Part shown: positions 44,076 to 52,965 of the stretch, in pieces
How positions within the stretch are numbered: the first letter of the stretch is position 1
How the letters are laid out: every line of letters starts with the position of its first letter
Source of the DNA: Cerina litoralis
Lineage (GTDB): Bacteria > Bacteroidota > Bacteroidia > Flavobacteriales > Flavobacteriaceae
Direction of reading: 5' to 3'
Assembly: GCA_022008415.1 (NCBI GenBank)
Contig: JAIRBC010000008.1
Location: 1-64,000 of the forward strand
Length of the DNA stretch: 64,000 nucleotides
Notes under the pieces: model-generated
What the model was told of the DNA's origin: nothing
Database searches by the model: none
Seen by the model: only the letters and a program-made list of their open reading frames with translations
Made by a program: the position numbers and the translations under genes

Positions 44076-45026
44076 ATGAGAAAAAGACATGTAAACCTTA
44101 TTATTGGAATCCTTTTTTCTGCATCACTTGTACTGGTGTCTTGCAGTTCGGACGATGACGATGGAAATGGGAGCTTTCCACTTTCCGCCGATATTTTCCA
44201 CTCGGTAAATGGAAAAAAGGTCGCTTTTCAAGGCCTGACCCATAGTGCCACCACTTGGAGTTGGGATTTTGGTGATGGAACCACAAGCACCGCACAGAAC
44301 CCAGTTCATGTATACAAGGATGGCGGCTATTACGATGCGACGCTTACTGCAACGGATGCCAGTGGGGCTTCCGTGACTAAAGATGTGAAACTTGCGTTGG
44401 ATATTACGCCATATGTATTGTTGACCGGGGGTGCTACGGCAACGAATGGCAAGACCTGGAAGATTTCCAATGGACACTCTGCCAATGACTATTTTGCCAA
44501 TGCGGATGCCGACCTGACCCCGTTCGATGGTGCTCCCAATCCCTTGCCTGGCGGCATTTTTGGATCCGGGCTCGGTATGGCGGAAGTATATGACGATGAA
44601 TTCACCTTTTATTTTGATGGCGATTACAAACATGACGTGAAAGCGGATGGGGCGGCGTTTAGTGGATTGCTGTACCAGTTTGTTACGACCGGGGGTGCGG
44701 GTATCGTAAACGATGGCGGCGCCGATTTTGGACTCTGTACCGGTAAGTATACGCCCGAGTCGGGGGCCACTTTTACGTATGTAGAGAATGAGGATTTTAC
44801 GACAACTTCGGTTTATGGCCCAGGGGGCGCAATAACTTATGGAGGGGTATCCACCCTCAGTTTTTCGGGAACCGAGTTTATTGGCCTTATGGATTTTGAG
44901 CGAAAGGTCATCATTCAGAATATCACCGATAAATCCATGCGTTTGGTCATGTTTTTGGCGGCTTCCCAAGATTATATTGGGGTGAACACCAATGCCGTGA
45001 TATTGACCTTTGAAGTAGTTGAATGA
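44076..45026 (+). CDS. PKD-domain surface lipoprotein
   Basis: This 316-aa lipoprotein has a signal with lipobox (FSASLVLVSC) and an acidic SSDDDDGN linker that acts as a surface-export tag in Bacteroidota. Residues 30-110 are a PKD (immunoglobulin-like) domain with TTWSWDFGDGTTSTAQNPVH. Residues 125-316 form an uncharacterised beta-rich domain with GKTWKISNGHSANDYFANA and many Gly/Asp. It precedes susC by a few bases, so the order is lipoprotein-SusC-SusD rather than the usual SusC-SusD-SusE. It likely binds glycan at the outer membrane, as SusE/SusF or SGBP proteins do. No catalytic motif is seen. Confidence 0.8.
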   Translation: MRKRHVNLIIGILFSASLVLVSCSSDDDDGNGSFPLSADIFHSVNGKKVAFQGLTHSATTWSWDFGDGTTSTAQNPVHVYKDGGYYDATLTATDASGASVTKDVKLALDITPYVLLTGGATATNGKTWKISNGHSANDYFANADADLTPFDGAPNPLPGGIFGSGLGMAEVYDDEFTFYFDGDYKHDVKADGAAFSGLLYQFVTTGGAGIVNDGGADFGLCTGKYTPESGATFTYVENEDFTTTSVYGPGGAITYGGVSTLSFSGTEFIGLMDFERKVIIQNITDKSMRLVMFLAASQDYIGVNTNAVILTFEVVE

Positions 45027-45059
45027 TTGTTAAAAGATAACCAAATATACACATTGAAT

Positions 45060-48000
45060 ATGGAGATGCACTATTCTATAAAAGACCATGTGGGGAAATT
45101 TATTTGTTCCTTGCTTATTTTGACCTTGCTTTTGGCCGGTCATTCCTTATCGGCCCAAACTACCTTTTTAAAGGTTTCGGGTACGGTCACTTCCTCCGAG
45201 GACGGCATTCCCTTGCCCGGGGTAAGTATTGTTTTAAAGGGAACCAATACGGGTAAGATCACCGATTTTGATGGCACCTACAGTTTGGATGTGCCAAACG
45301 GTACCGGCACTCTTGTCTTTTCCTATCTTGGGTTCGAGACCCAGGAGATTGGAGTTAATGGCCAGTCGACGATCAATGTCGTCATGGCACCTGGCACACA
45401 AGCACTGGACGAGGTCGTGGTTACTGCCTTGGGGATAAAGCGGGAAGACAAGTCCTTGGGGTACTCGGTTGAGAAAGTCGTTGGACAGGAACTGACCCGG
45501 GTCGCCAATCCAAACGTATTGAATTCGTTATCCGGAAAGGTTTCGGGGGTGACCATAAACAGTACCGGGGGTACCGGTTCTTCGGTAAGTATGGTAATCC
45601 GCGGGGCTATTTCCCTGAGTTCGGACAACCAACCCCTTTTTGTGATCGATGGGGTGCCTGTAGAGAATACGCTCAATAATATTGGCGGGTTTGGAGACAG
45701 GAATCCTGTGGATTACGGAAATGCCATTTCCGACCTTGATCCGGAGAGCGTGGCCAACGTCACAATCTTGAAAGGAGCCAGTGCAGCCGCACTTTACGGA
45801 ACCAGGGCTGGTAACGGCGTTGTGCTGATTACCACCAAAAGAGCCAAGGAAGGTGAAAAAATGAAGGTGGAATTTACCTCAAATACGGTCTTTGACATCC
45901 CATATAAGTTTATCGATACCCAATCCCGATTTGCTACGGGTTATTTGTCGTATTCACCCGAATCCGAAGGCGGGAGCATGATCATGCCCGATGCGATCCC
46001 TGCCGGTGGAAACGGGGGACCCGAACTGGATAAGGGCTATTTTGCCGTACAGTGGAATTCACCTTTGGATGCCAATGGTCACCCGATCCCGACCGAACTT
46101 AAAGGTTATCCGGATAACATCAATCATTTTGTCGATACGGGCATCACAACAACCAATAGTCTTGCCATTACGAACAGCTCTCAGTGGTTGAACCTTAGAT
46201 TTGGGGTGTCTACCATGGACAATACGGGGATAATCCCGAATTCCGACATGCAGCGGAATAGCTATAATTTGACCGCCTCTTCCAACCTGAACAACAGACT
46301 TACAGTAAGTACTAGCGTAAACTTCGTGCACAGCTACGCCAAAAATAGGCCCGCCTCCAACAGGGGTACCAATCCTCTGGATGCGGCATATCACGTACCG
46401 CCGAGTATTAATATCATGGACATAAAGGACTACAAGCTGCCAGGCAACAAAGTATTTAATTTTTCGGACGATTACGCGAACCCTTGGTTTATGGCCAATG
46501 AGATTAATAATGGTTTTTCCAGATATCGATTGTACGGAAATATGGCGTTGGAGTGGAACATTACACCCGATTTTAGCGTGAAGAGCAGCTATAACCTAAA
46601 CACGTACAATCAGACCGAAGAAACCAAGATGGCTCCCGGATACAGTAGGGAACCCAACAATGGTACTTATGGTATCGCCAAGACCGATGGGTTGGAGACC
46701 AACGTGGATATCCTGGCCACCTATACCAAAAAATGGGACAAAATGGATCTATCGATTTCGGGGGGTGGTAACCTGATGTACCAAAAACACACGGGCCTCA
46801 GTAATTCGGCATTTTCAAAGGCCGGGCTTATTGTACCCAACCTTTTTACCGTCGATAATATCGCGCCTTCTTCCTTAAATTATTCCAGTTATTCCGCAGA
46901 ACGGGGCATCAATAGCATTTACGGACTAGCCAACTTCGGGTTTTGGGATATGTTGTATCTGGATCTGACCGCTAGGAACGATTGGTCCAGTACCCTGCCC
47001 GTAGAGAATCGATCTTATTTTTACCCTTCGGCGTCTCTGAGTTTTTTGGTCAACGAGGTGGTGGATATTCCAAATGTCGATCTCTTAAAGCTGCGGGGAG
47101 GCTATGCCGTGGTGGGTAACGACACGGATCCATACCAGCTGGATACCTATTATAACAATGGCGGTATATGGGGAGATGCCATTTTATACGGGGCAGGTTC
47201 ATTGAATACCCCAGGGTTAGAACCAGAGAAGGCCCACTCCCAGGAGTATGGACTGGATTTGGCAATGTTCCAGAACCGGTTGCGATTTTCTGGAACCTAT
47301 TACATCGTAGAAAATAAGAACCAGATTATACGGGTGCCCATATCGCCCTCTTCGGGAAGTTCCAGTGTAGGCATTAATGCCGGTACCTTGGAAAGCAAGG
47401 GATTTGAACTTTCTCTGGGACTCACCCCGCTTCGATCCGAGGATTGGAATTGGGACCTCAATTTTAATTTCACTACGAACGAATCAAAAATTATTGCCCT
47501 TGCGGATGGGGTCGATTATATCGAGTTTTGGAGCGATAACAAAAGCGTTTCCCGAGGATATGTAGCTAATCCTGCAACGGGCGAGGATGGAAAGCTCGGT
47601 AATATTTATTCCCCAATGATCAGAAGGGTAACCGATGTAAATTCGCCCTATTACAACTATCCAATTCTCGGCAAAGGAGAAGATGCAGAATGGGAGGGTT
47701 CCGAGGAAAGGGTAAAGGTAGGCAATTATAACCCGGATTTCATAATGGGCCTGCAGTCTAGCCTATCCTATAAAAACTTCACCCTTAATTTGACCTTCGA
47801 CTGGCGTTCCGGTGGCCAATACATGTCCCAGACCTCGAGATATTTGGGAGATGATGGCTATATCAATAGAACGTTGAATAATATTGTCAATCCTGGCATT
47901 GCCGAGGCCGGACCAGAGCTTAAGCAGTGGGTCTTGGATCATGCGGATGAATTTATTTACGGCGAAAATTTTAAATCGATCGGTGGGACACCCGGTAATG

Positions 48001-48464
48001 GTGGTTTCCCCGAAACCTTGAGCGGACGAACAGTCTACGATGGTATTTTTAATGCCGGGGTACGCGGGGATTACGATGAAAACGGCAACTTTATAGTGGA
48101 ACATGAAAATTTAGGGGATGTCGGTACCGATTTTATTCCTTTTTCCGTACAGAATCCATGGGATTTAGGGACTCCGAATATGTTCGACGCCGATTATATA
48201 AAGCTCCGGGAGATATCTTTGAGCTATAATCTGCCCGATACATTTGTTGACCAAATTGGCCTGGACAACCTGGTATTGTCACTTTACAGTAGAAATATAA
48301 TGCTATGGACCAAGGATTCGGCATTCGGGATAGACCCGGAAAGAGCCTTTCAAGCCGAACAAAGTAAAGGCAATAGGGGTACCCAATTTAAGCAGGGTAT
48401 AGAACGGTACAACGTAGAACCTTGGTTGGTTCCTATTGGTATAAAAATTGGAGTGACATTTTAA
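45060..48464 (+). CDS. SusC/RagA-family TonB-dependent outer-membrane transporter
   Basis: This 1134-aa outer-membrane beta-barrel has a signal peptide (SLLILTLLLAGHSLSAQ). Residues 36-125 are a carboxypeptidase-regulatory-like domain (LPGVSIVLKGTNTGKITDFD), followed by a TonB-box-like LDEVVVTALGI and a plug domain with SGVTINSTGGTGSSVSMVIR and PLFVIDGVPV. The barrel ends with a Phe (IKIGVTF). It imports oligosaccharides or peptides bound by its SusD partner using TonB/ExbBD energy. The start at ATG 45060 gives the signal; TTG 45027 would also be in frame, directly after the previous stop. The following SusD gene starts 23 bp after the stop, so PKD protein, SusC and SusD form one operon. Confidence 0.95.
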   Translation: MEMHYSIKDHVGKFICSLLILTLLLAGHSLSAQTTFLKVSGTVTSSEDGIPLPGVSIVLKGTNTGKITDFDGTYSLDVPNGTGTLVFSYLGFETQEIGVNGQSTINVVMAPGTQALDEVVVTALGIKREDKSLGYSVEKVVGQELTRVANPNVLNSLSGKVSGVTINSTGGTGSSVSMVIRGAISLSSDNQPLFVIDGVPVENTLNNIGGFGDRNPVDYGNAISDLDPESVANVTILKGASAAALYGTRAGNGVVLITTKRAKEGEKMKVEFTSNTVFDIPYKFIDTQSRFATGYLSYSPESEGGSMIMPDAIPAGGNGGPELDKGYFAVQWNSPLDANGHPIPTELKGYPDNINHFVDTGITTTNSLAITNSSQWLNLRFGVSTMDNTGIIPNSDMQRNSYNLTASSNLNNRLTVSTSVNFVHSYAKNRPASNRGTNPLDAAYHVPPSINIMDIKDYKLPGNKVFNFSDDYANPWFMANEINNGFSRYRLYGNMALEWNITPDFSVKSSYNLNTYNQTEETKMAPGYSREPNNGTYGIAKTDGLETNVDILATYTKKWDKMDLSISGGGNLMYQKHTGLSNSAFSKAGLIVPNLFTVDNIAPSSLNYSSYSAERGINSIYGLANFGFWDMLYLDLTARNDWSSTLPVENRSYFYPSASLSFLVNEVVDIPNVDLLKLRGGYAVVGNDTDPYQLDTYYNNGGIWGDAILYGAGSLNTPGLEPEKAHSQEYGLDLAMFQNRLRFSGTYYIVENKNQIIRVPISPSSGSSSVGINAGTLESKGFELSLGLTPLRSEDWNWDLNFNFTTNESKIIALADGVDYIEFWSDNKSVSRGYVANPATGEDGKLGNIYSPMIRRVTDVNSPYYNYPILGKGEDAEWEGSEERVKVGNYNPDFIMGLQSSLSYKNFTLNLTFDWRSGGQYMSQTSRYLGDDGYINRTLNNIVNPGIAEAGPELKQWVLDHADEFIYGENFKSIGGTPGNGGFPETLSGRTVYDGIFNAGVRGDYDENGNFIVEHENLGDVGTDFIPFSVQNPWDLGTPNMFDADYIKLREISLSYNLPDTFVDQIGLDNLVLSLYSRNIMLWTKDSAFGIDPERAFQAEQSKGNRGTQFKQGIERYNVEPWLVPIGIKIGVTF

Positions 48465-48487
48465 TAAAAATTAAAACTGAAATTGAG

Positions 48488-50149
48488 ATGTATCAAATGA
48501 AAAGCAAACTTACAATACTGGTTTTGGGAGTTATACTAATGGTTTCTTGCCATGGTCTGGAAGACCTGAACGTTAACCCGAACAAGATCGGTGGTGAAAA
48601 TGTAGATCCCAATCTCTTGGTGCCCACCGTAATCAACGGGGTCGGAAAAACCGTTGTTGACCTGGGTTTTGGAGACGTAGCGGGAGTAATGCAGCACACA
48701 CAAAAAGATGGATGGTCCAGTGGCCATAATGCTTATAATTGGGACAATCGATCCAAAAGCTGGAGGGGATATTACCAGATATTGTACAACGACAAGACCT
48801 TGATCCAAAAGGCGGAAGACGATAATCTGGATTTTCATCGGGGGGTGGGACTCGTGATGAAATCCTATATGTACGGACTTATTACAGACCTCTGGGGCGA
48901 TGCTCCATATACCGATGCGCTCCGCGGGGATGAAGGTCCCGAATATTTTGATGCCGCATTCGATAATCAGATGACCATTTATGAAGGAATTCAATCCGAT
49001 TTAAAAACGGCCAACGCCTTGTTGTCTGGAAGTCAAGGCTCCTATCTCGGTATTGATCCAAGCCAGGATATTCTCTTTGGGGGCGATGTGGCCAAGTGGC
49101 GGAAATTTGCCAACTCCCTGTCGCTACGCTACTATATGCGCCTTTCGGCAAAAGATCCATCGTGGGCAGAACAGGGCATCAAGGGCATTGTTAACAACCC
49201 GAGCCAGTTCCCATTGATACTAAAGGCCTCCGACGATGCCAATATGGCCTATATAGGAAATACCAGTAGTGATTCATGGCCGTCTAATACCGATTTTGAT
49301 ACGAGTCCGCAAGGCGCATATTTTAGACTAAAAATGGGAAAGCCTTTGGTGGATAAACTACAAGAATTGGACGATCCAAGATTGGGTGTGTGGGCAGAGA
49401 AAGTGGCGGTTCCCATTGTATTGTTGCAGGGCGCCCCGGATGGTACAGATTATACCGAGGACGGAAAAAGATATGTGTCACAGGATATAGTGGATACATA
49501 CGAGGATCCGGTGGACGGGGTTGGCTATCCGGTAGATTACGATCCGGAATACGTCGGATACCCTCCGGCAATGACCTTTGGAATCGCCTATAATTTAAGC
49601 ACGAACACCAATCAGGGCGCGACCAACCTTCACGCTTCCCAATTAAATGCTATCTATAAGGAAGCCAGTGGCCCGTTGCTTCAGTCTAGGTTGATGTCGG
49701 CCGCGGAGGTCAATCTTATTCTCGCCGAAGCTGCCTTTAATGGATGGATACCTGGAACCGCCCAGCAATATTACAACGAGGGCGTTAAGCAATCGCTAAC
49801 GGCTTGGGGGGTAGGAGCCGATTATGGCGACTATATTTCGGGCCCTGCCGCTTTTTCGGGGTATGCCGATATCATCGTTCAAAAATGGATTGCCAGTTGG
49901 ACCGCTGCGTCCGAATCTTGGTTCGATTACAGGAGAACCGGACTCCCCGACCTACAGGCCGGACCCGCCTCCAAACGGCTGGCTTTACCGTTGCGGTTTT
50001 ATTACAACATCGATGAAATGGATACCAATCCGAATGTAGAATCCGCCATCGATAAATTGGAACCGACGCAATTTAAGGGCGACGACGTAAGCAACAACAG
50101 TGCATGGTCCAAAATGTGGTTGTTGCAAGGAACAAATGAACCGTATTAA
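48488..50149 (+). CDS. SusD/RagB-family nutrient-binding lipoprotein
   Basis: This 553-aa lipoprotein has a signal with lipobox (LVLGVILMVSC). The mature N-terminus LEDLNVNPNKIGGENVDPN is typical of the SusD-like group with a long LxDLNxxPN start (PF12771 type). Helical TPR segments follow, such as GLVMKSYMYGLITDLWGDAPY, the FGGDVAKWRKFANSLSLRYY signature, and LILAEAAFNGW near the C-terminus. It forms the lid on the SusC channel and binds glycan at the cell surface. Two adjacent ATGs (48488, 48497) are both compatible. It ends the operon, with a strong terminator at 50203-50236. Confidence 0.94.
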   Translation: MYQMKSKLTILVLGVILMVSCHGLEDLNVNPNKIGGENVDPNLLVPTVINGVGKTVVDLGFGDVAGVMQHTQKDGWSSGHNAYNWDNRSKSWRGYYQILYNDKTLIQKAEDDNLDFHRGVGLVMKSYMYGLITDLWGDAPYTDALRGDEGPEYFDAAFDNQMTIYEGIQSDLKTANALLSGSQGSYLGIDPSQDILFGGDVAKWRKFANSLSLRYYMRLSAKDPSWAEQGIKGIVNNPSQFPLILKASDDANMAYIGNTSSDSWPSNTDFDTSPQGAYFRLKMGKPLVDKLQELDDPRLGVWAEKVAVPIVLLQGAPDGTDYTEDGKRYVSQDIVDTYEDPVDGVGYPVDYDPEYVGYPPAMTFGIAYNLSTNTNQGATNLHASQLNAIYKEASGPLLQSRLMSAAEVNLILAEAAFNGWIPGTAQQYYNEGVKQSLTAWGVGADYGDYISGPAAFSGYADIIVQKWIASWTAASESWFDYRRTGLPDLQAGPASKRLALPLRFYYNIDEMDTNPNVESAIDKLEPTQFKGDDVSNNSAWSKMWLLQGTNEPY

Positions 50150-50202
50150 GAGGAGAGGTTTTACAGAACTTTATTAGTTTTTGAGTTAGTTAGATGCAAA
50201 AG

Positions 50203-50236
50203 AAAAGGGACTTTTCTATATGAAAGGTCCTTTTTT
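50203..50236 (+). terminator. Rho-independent terminator after susD
   Basis: A 13-bp stem with one mismatch pairs AAAAGGGACTTTT with GAAAGGTCCTTTT around a TATAT loop and is followed by a run of six T. It lies about 54 bp after the SusD stop at 50149, which ends the Sus operon. Confidence 0.8.
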
Positions 50237-50591
50237 GATGCTACCCGGAAACCAATCCCTACCATCCAGTTAATCCCGCACCAAATAGGAATTCCGGGAT
50301 TTTGGGGAAACTTCCCGACGGTTCAGAATGGGTTATCCTTTTATTTTTCCCCTATCCATTCGTTTTGACAGGAATTCCTACTTTGCCCGATCAATGTTGC
50401 ATATCAATTTTATTCAGCCAATGCAGAACGGGAACATAAAGAATTATAGCGAAACCAAAATGGCGAAGAATACTTGGGTATATAGATAGGCCATGGCTTA
50501 TATGCTAAAATATGATATGTTTAGTACAAGATTATGGTGGTTTTAGCTATTATTTTAGAGTTAATTTGTTTAATCGATAATACAATAATAT
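50237..50591. other. Intergenic leader of the DapA/PHP/GH31 operon
   Basis: No supported gene is present in these 355 bases. The region includes GGAATTCC-containing palindromic bits around 50289-50300 and 50370-50378 and an A/T-rich 3' end. No perfect -7 octamer is seen; TTAATTTG near 50562 is a weak variant. Confidence 0.5.
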
Positions 50592-51545
50592 ATGCAGCTG
50601 CCCTTAAGAGGTATTATCCCCCCAATGGTGACCCCCTTGCTCGAGAATATGGAGCTAGATAGTAAGGGTCTGGAAAGACTCATTGAACATCTTCTTCGGG
50701 GCGGGGTACACGGTATCTTTTTATTGGGGACCAACGGGGAAGGACCTAGTTTAGGGTACAACATCCGCAAGAGGCTCATCTCGGAGGTTTGTGCCATTGT
50801 AGACCGCAGGGTTCCGGTTTTGGTGAGTATTTCGGATACGTCTTCCGAATCTGCCCTGGAAATTGCTGAGCATTCCAAAAATGCAGGGGCCGATGCCCTC
50901 GTTTTGGCTTCTCCCTACTACTTTCCTATTTCGCAAAAGGAAATGATAGATTACCTCAGATTCTTGGCCCCCAAACTACCTTTGCCCTTTCTCCTGTATA
51001 ATATTCCGAGTTGCACAAAACTTCACCTATCATTGGAAACAATTAAAGAAGCAAAAGAGCTTGGAGCAATAGGCATAAAAGACAGTTCCGGAGATATGGG
51101 TTCATTGTATACGATTATTGATGAATTTAAGGACCAACCCGATTTTTCGATTATTGCGGGGGCCGAACTATTTTTGTCCGATACTATCATAAACGGTGGA
51201 CATGCCGCCGTAGCCGGAGGGGCCAATATTTACCCAAGACTTTTTGTCGATTTGTACGAGGCCTCTTATTCCAAGGATTTGGAAAGAGTAAAGGAATTAC
51301 GGCATCTGATACTCAAAATGCACAATACGCTCTATAGTTTTGGAAATACGCCCACCAAAAGTATCACGGCCATAAAATGCGCACTGGCCATTATGGGAAT
51401 ATGTTCGGAATATATGGTGGAACCCTTGCATAATTTTGATGCCCAAACCCGCAAACAGGTCGAAACCTTCTTGGGGGATTTTAATTATGGCGGGGCATAC
51501 CATACAACGGTTCAGGTGGCAGCGAATGAAAAAAGGAAAATTTAA
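50592..51545 (+). CDS. DapA/NanA-family aldolase or dehydratase, twin A
   Basis: This 317-aa cytoplasmic class I lyase belongs to the dihydrodipicolinate synthase/N-acetylneuraminate lyase family. Residues match the chemistry: carboxylate loop LLGTNGEGPSL (about 44-54), catalytic Tyr136 in LLYNIPSCTK and Schiff-base Lys163 in GIKDSSGD. The YNIPSCTK form differs from NanA (YNIPALSG) and DHDPS (YNVPxRT). It is the first gene of a five-gene operon, and its end overlaps the PHP gene by 20 bases. It aligns without gaps to twin B at 58143-59051 over at least the first 170 residues. It probably cleaves or dehydrates a 2-keto-3-deoxy sugar acid released by the operon (inference); the exact acid is unknown. 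Confidence 0.85.
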   Translation: MQLPLRGIIPPMVTPLLENMELDSKGLERLIEHLLRGGVHGIFLLGTNGEGPSLGYNIRKRLISEVCAIVDRRVPVLVSISDTSSESALEIAEHSKNAGADALVLASPYYFPISQKEMIDYLRFLAPKLPLPFLLYNIPSCTKLHLSLETIKEAKELGAIGIKDSSGDMGSLYTIIDEFKDQPDFSIIAGAELFLSDTIINGGHAAVAGGANIYPRLFVDLYEASYSKDLERVKELRHLILKMHNTLYSFGNTPTKSITAIKCALAIMGICSEYMVEPLHNFDAQTRKQVETFLGDFNYGGAYHTTVQVAANEKRKI

Positions 51546-52965
51546 ACATATTACGACCGTTGCGCCCTTAGTTTTTATACTGGTATTGGCCACGGCATTT
51601 CATTATGAGGTGCATTTAACAAATGCTTTGACTTCCCTACCTGCGACTGATTTCGGGGTAAAAGTACCGTTTTGGCGGATTTTTTTTGAACCGTTTCTAG
51701 GCCCTCTTCTCTTTTTTAACCGGTCTATCTACGCTTTAAAGGAGTTGCCTTTGGCCCTGCTTTGGCTTTTGATATTTTATCTTGCCTGGGTTGGCGTTCG
51801 AATCTTTAGGAAAGGCGAACAAAGAAAGACCTTGTTATTGAACCAGCTGGCAAACGTACCGCTTTTGCTAGGTATCTGCTTTTCGATATTTGTACTGATA
51901 TTATTTGTTCCCCTGCCTAATAATAAGATTGTCAACAATTCGGCCCATTCCGTTTTGGTAACCACCCATGATCATACCGAGTTCAGTCATGACGGACTCA
52001 TATCCGAAAAAGGTATGTGGAAATGGCATAAGAGAAATGGTTTCGACGCTTTCTTTATTACGGATCACGCCAACCATAAAAAAACACTCCGGTTTGTCCA
52101 AGCCCAGCGAAACGGGGAGTTTCCCATAGAACCCTTGGTCATGGTAGGACAGGAATACTCTGGCAGCAACCATATGAGTCTGTTGGGGCTCAATGGTAAA
52201 TTCCAGACAAAAGGCCTGACCGATAAGATGGTAGTGGATTCCGTGCACAAGTATGGCGGGGCCGTTATCATAAACCATTGGTTCGACGGCAAGGGAAAAG
52301 AGAAGGAATTTTATCGCGATTTGGGAGTCGACGGGTTCGAAATTGAGAACGTGGGGAGCGACCTTTACTACGACCGTGGAATCTTCGTCGAATTAAAGGA
52401 ATTTTGCGAGGAAAATAATCTGATGATGGTCGGGGGACTCGATTTTCACGGTTATGGCAGGGTGAGCTCCATCTATAATGCATTCGAGATACCCAACTGG
52501 GATTCTATGGGCCCAGGTGAAAAGGAGCACGCGATATTGGGGATACTTAAACACGGTCCTCAAGAAAAATTAAGGGTTCTCCTCTACAAGGATCGCCCCT
52601 TTTACTTGGATTCCAATTTAATTTTCAGGCCTTTTTTAACCCTGATCAATTATTTTAGGACGTTGAATTATTACCAGGTCCTATCGTGGTTTATTTGGCT
52701 GGTCTTATTGCGATTGATCTGGAGAGAAGGCAAAAAAAGGAAATTGGACGGGGATAAAATAATGGTTTGGCTTTCCTGTACCTGCTCCTTGTTTCTCTTG
52801 GCCATGGCCCTTTCCTTTTATTTAAGGGAGGAAGCGGTAAAAGGCTATAACGAGATTTATGCCGAATATTTCGGAATTCTAGGCCCCATAGGCCTCGTAT
52901 TATTAATTTATGTTTTGATTTTGGCGTATTTCCGCTTTATCAGGACACCAAAAAAATCAGGATGA
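51526..52965 (+). CDS. Membrane protein with PHP phosphoesterase domain
   Basis: This 479-aa protein has three N-terminal spans (about residues 12-28, 75-94 and 111-131), a PHP domain (about 140-345) and three C-terminal spans. PHP metal motifs are present: TTHDHTEFSHDG (His148, His150), FITDHANH (Asp180, His181), VGQEYSGSNHMSLLG, IINHW and GGLDFHGYG. With the Lys-rich N-terminus inside, three spans place the PHP domain in the periplasm. The start at ATG 51526 has AGGTGG upstream and avoids a long overlap with the lyase gene. The stop overlaps the GH31 start (ATGA). PHP enzymes hydrolyse phosphoesters; a membrane-embedded periplasmic PHP protein is rare. The substrate is unknown. Confidence 0.8.
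   Translation: MKKGKFKHITTVAPLVFILVLATAFHYEVHLTNALTSLPATDFGVKVPFWRIFFEPFLGPLLFFNRSIYALKELPLALLWLLIFYLAWVGVRIFRKGEQRKTLLLNQLANVPLLLGICFSIFVLILFVPLPNNKIVNNSAHSVLVTTHDHTEFSHDGLISEKGMWKWHKRNGFDAFFITDHANHKKTLRFVQAQRNGEFPIEPLVMVGQEYSGSNHMSLLGLNGKFQTKGLTDKMVVDSVHKYGGAVIINHWFDGKGKEKEFYRDLGVDGFEIENVGSDLYYDRGIFVELKEFCEENNLMMVGGLDFHGYGRVSSIYNAFEIPNWDSMGPGEKEHAILGILKHGPQEKLRVLLYKDRPFYLDSNLIFRPFLTLINYFRTLNYYQVLSWFIWLVLLRLIWREGKKRKLDGDKIMVWLSCTCSLFLLAMALSFYLREEAVKGYNEIYAEYFGILGPIGLVLLIYVLILAYFRFIRTPKKSG

Noticed and set aside
44124..44969. Minus-strand frame of 281 codons opposite the PKD lipoprotein
   Set aside because: The forward gene has a lipobox and a PKD domain; the reverse frame shows nothing recognisable.
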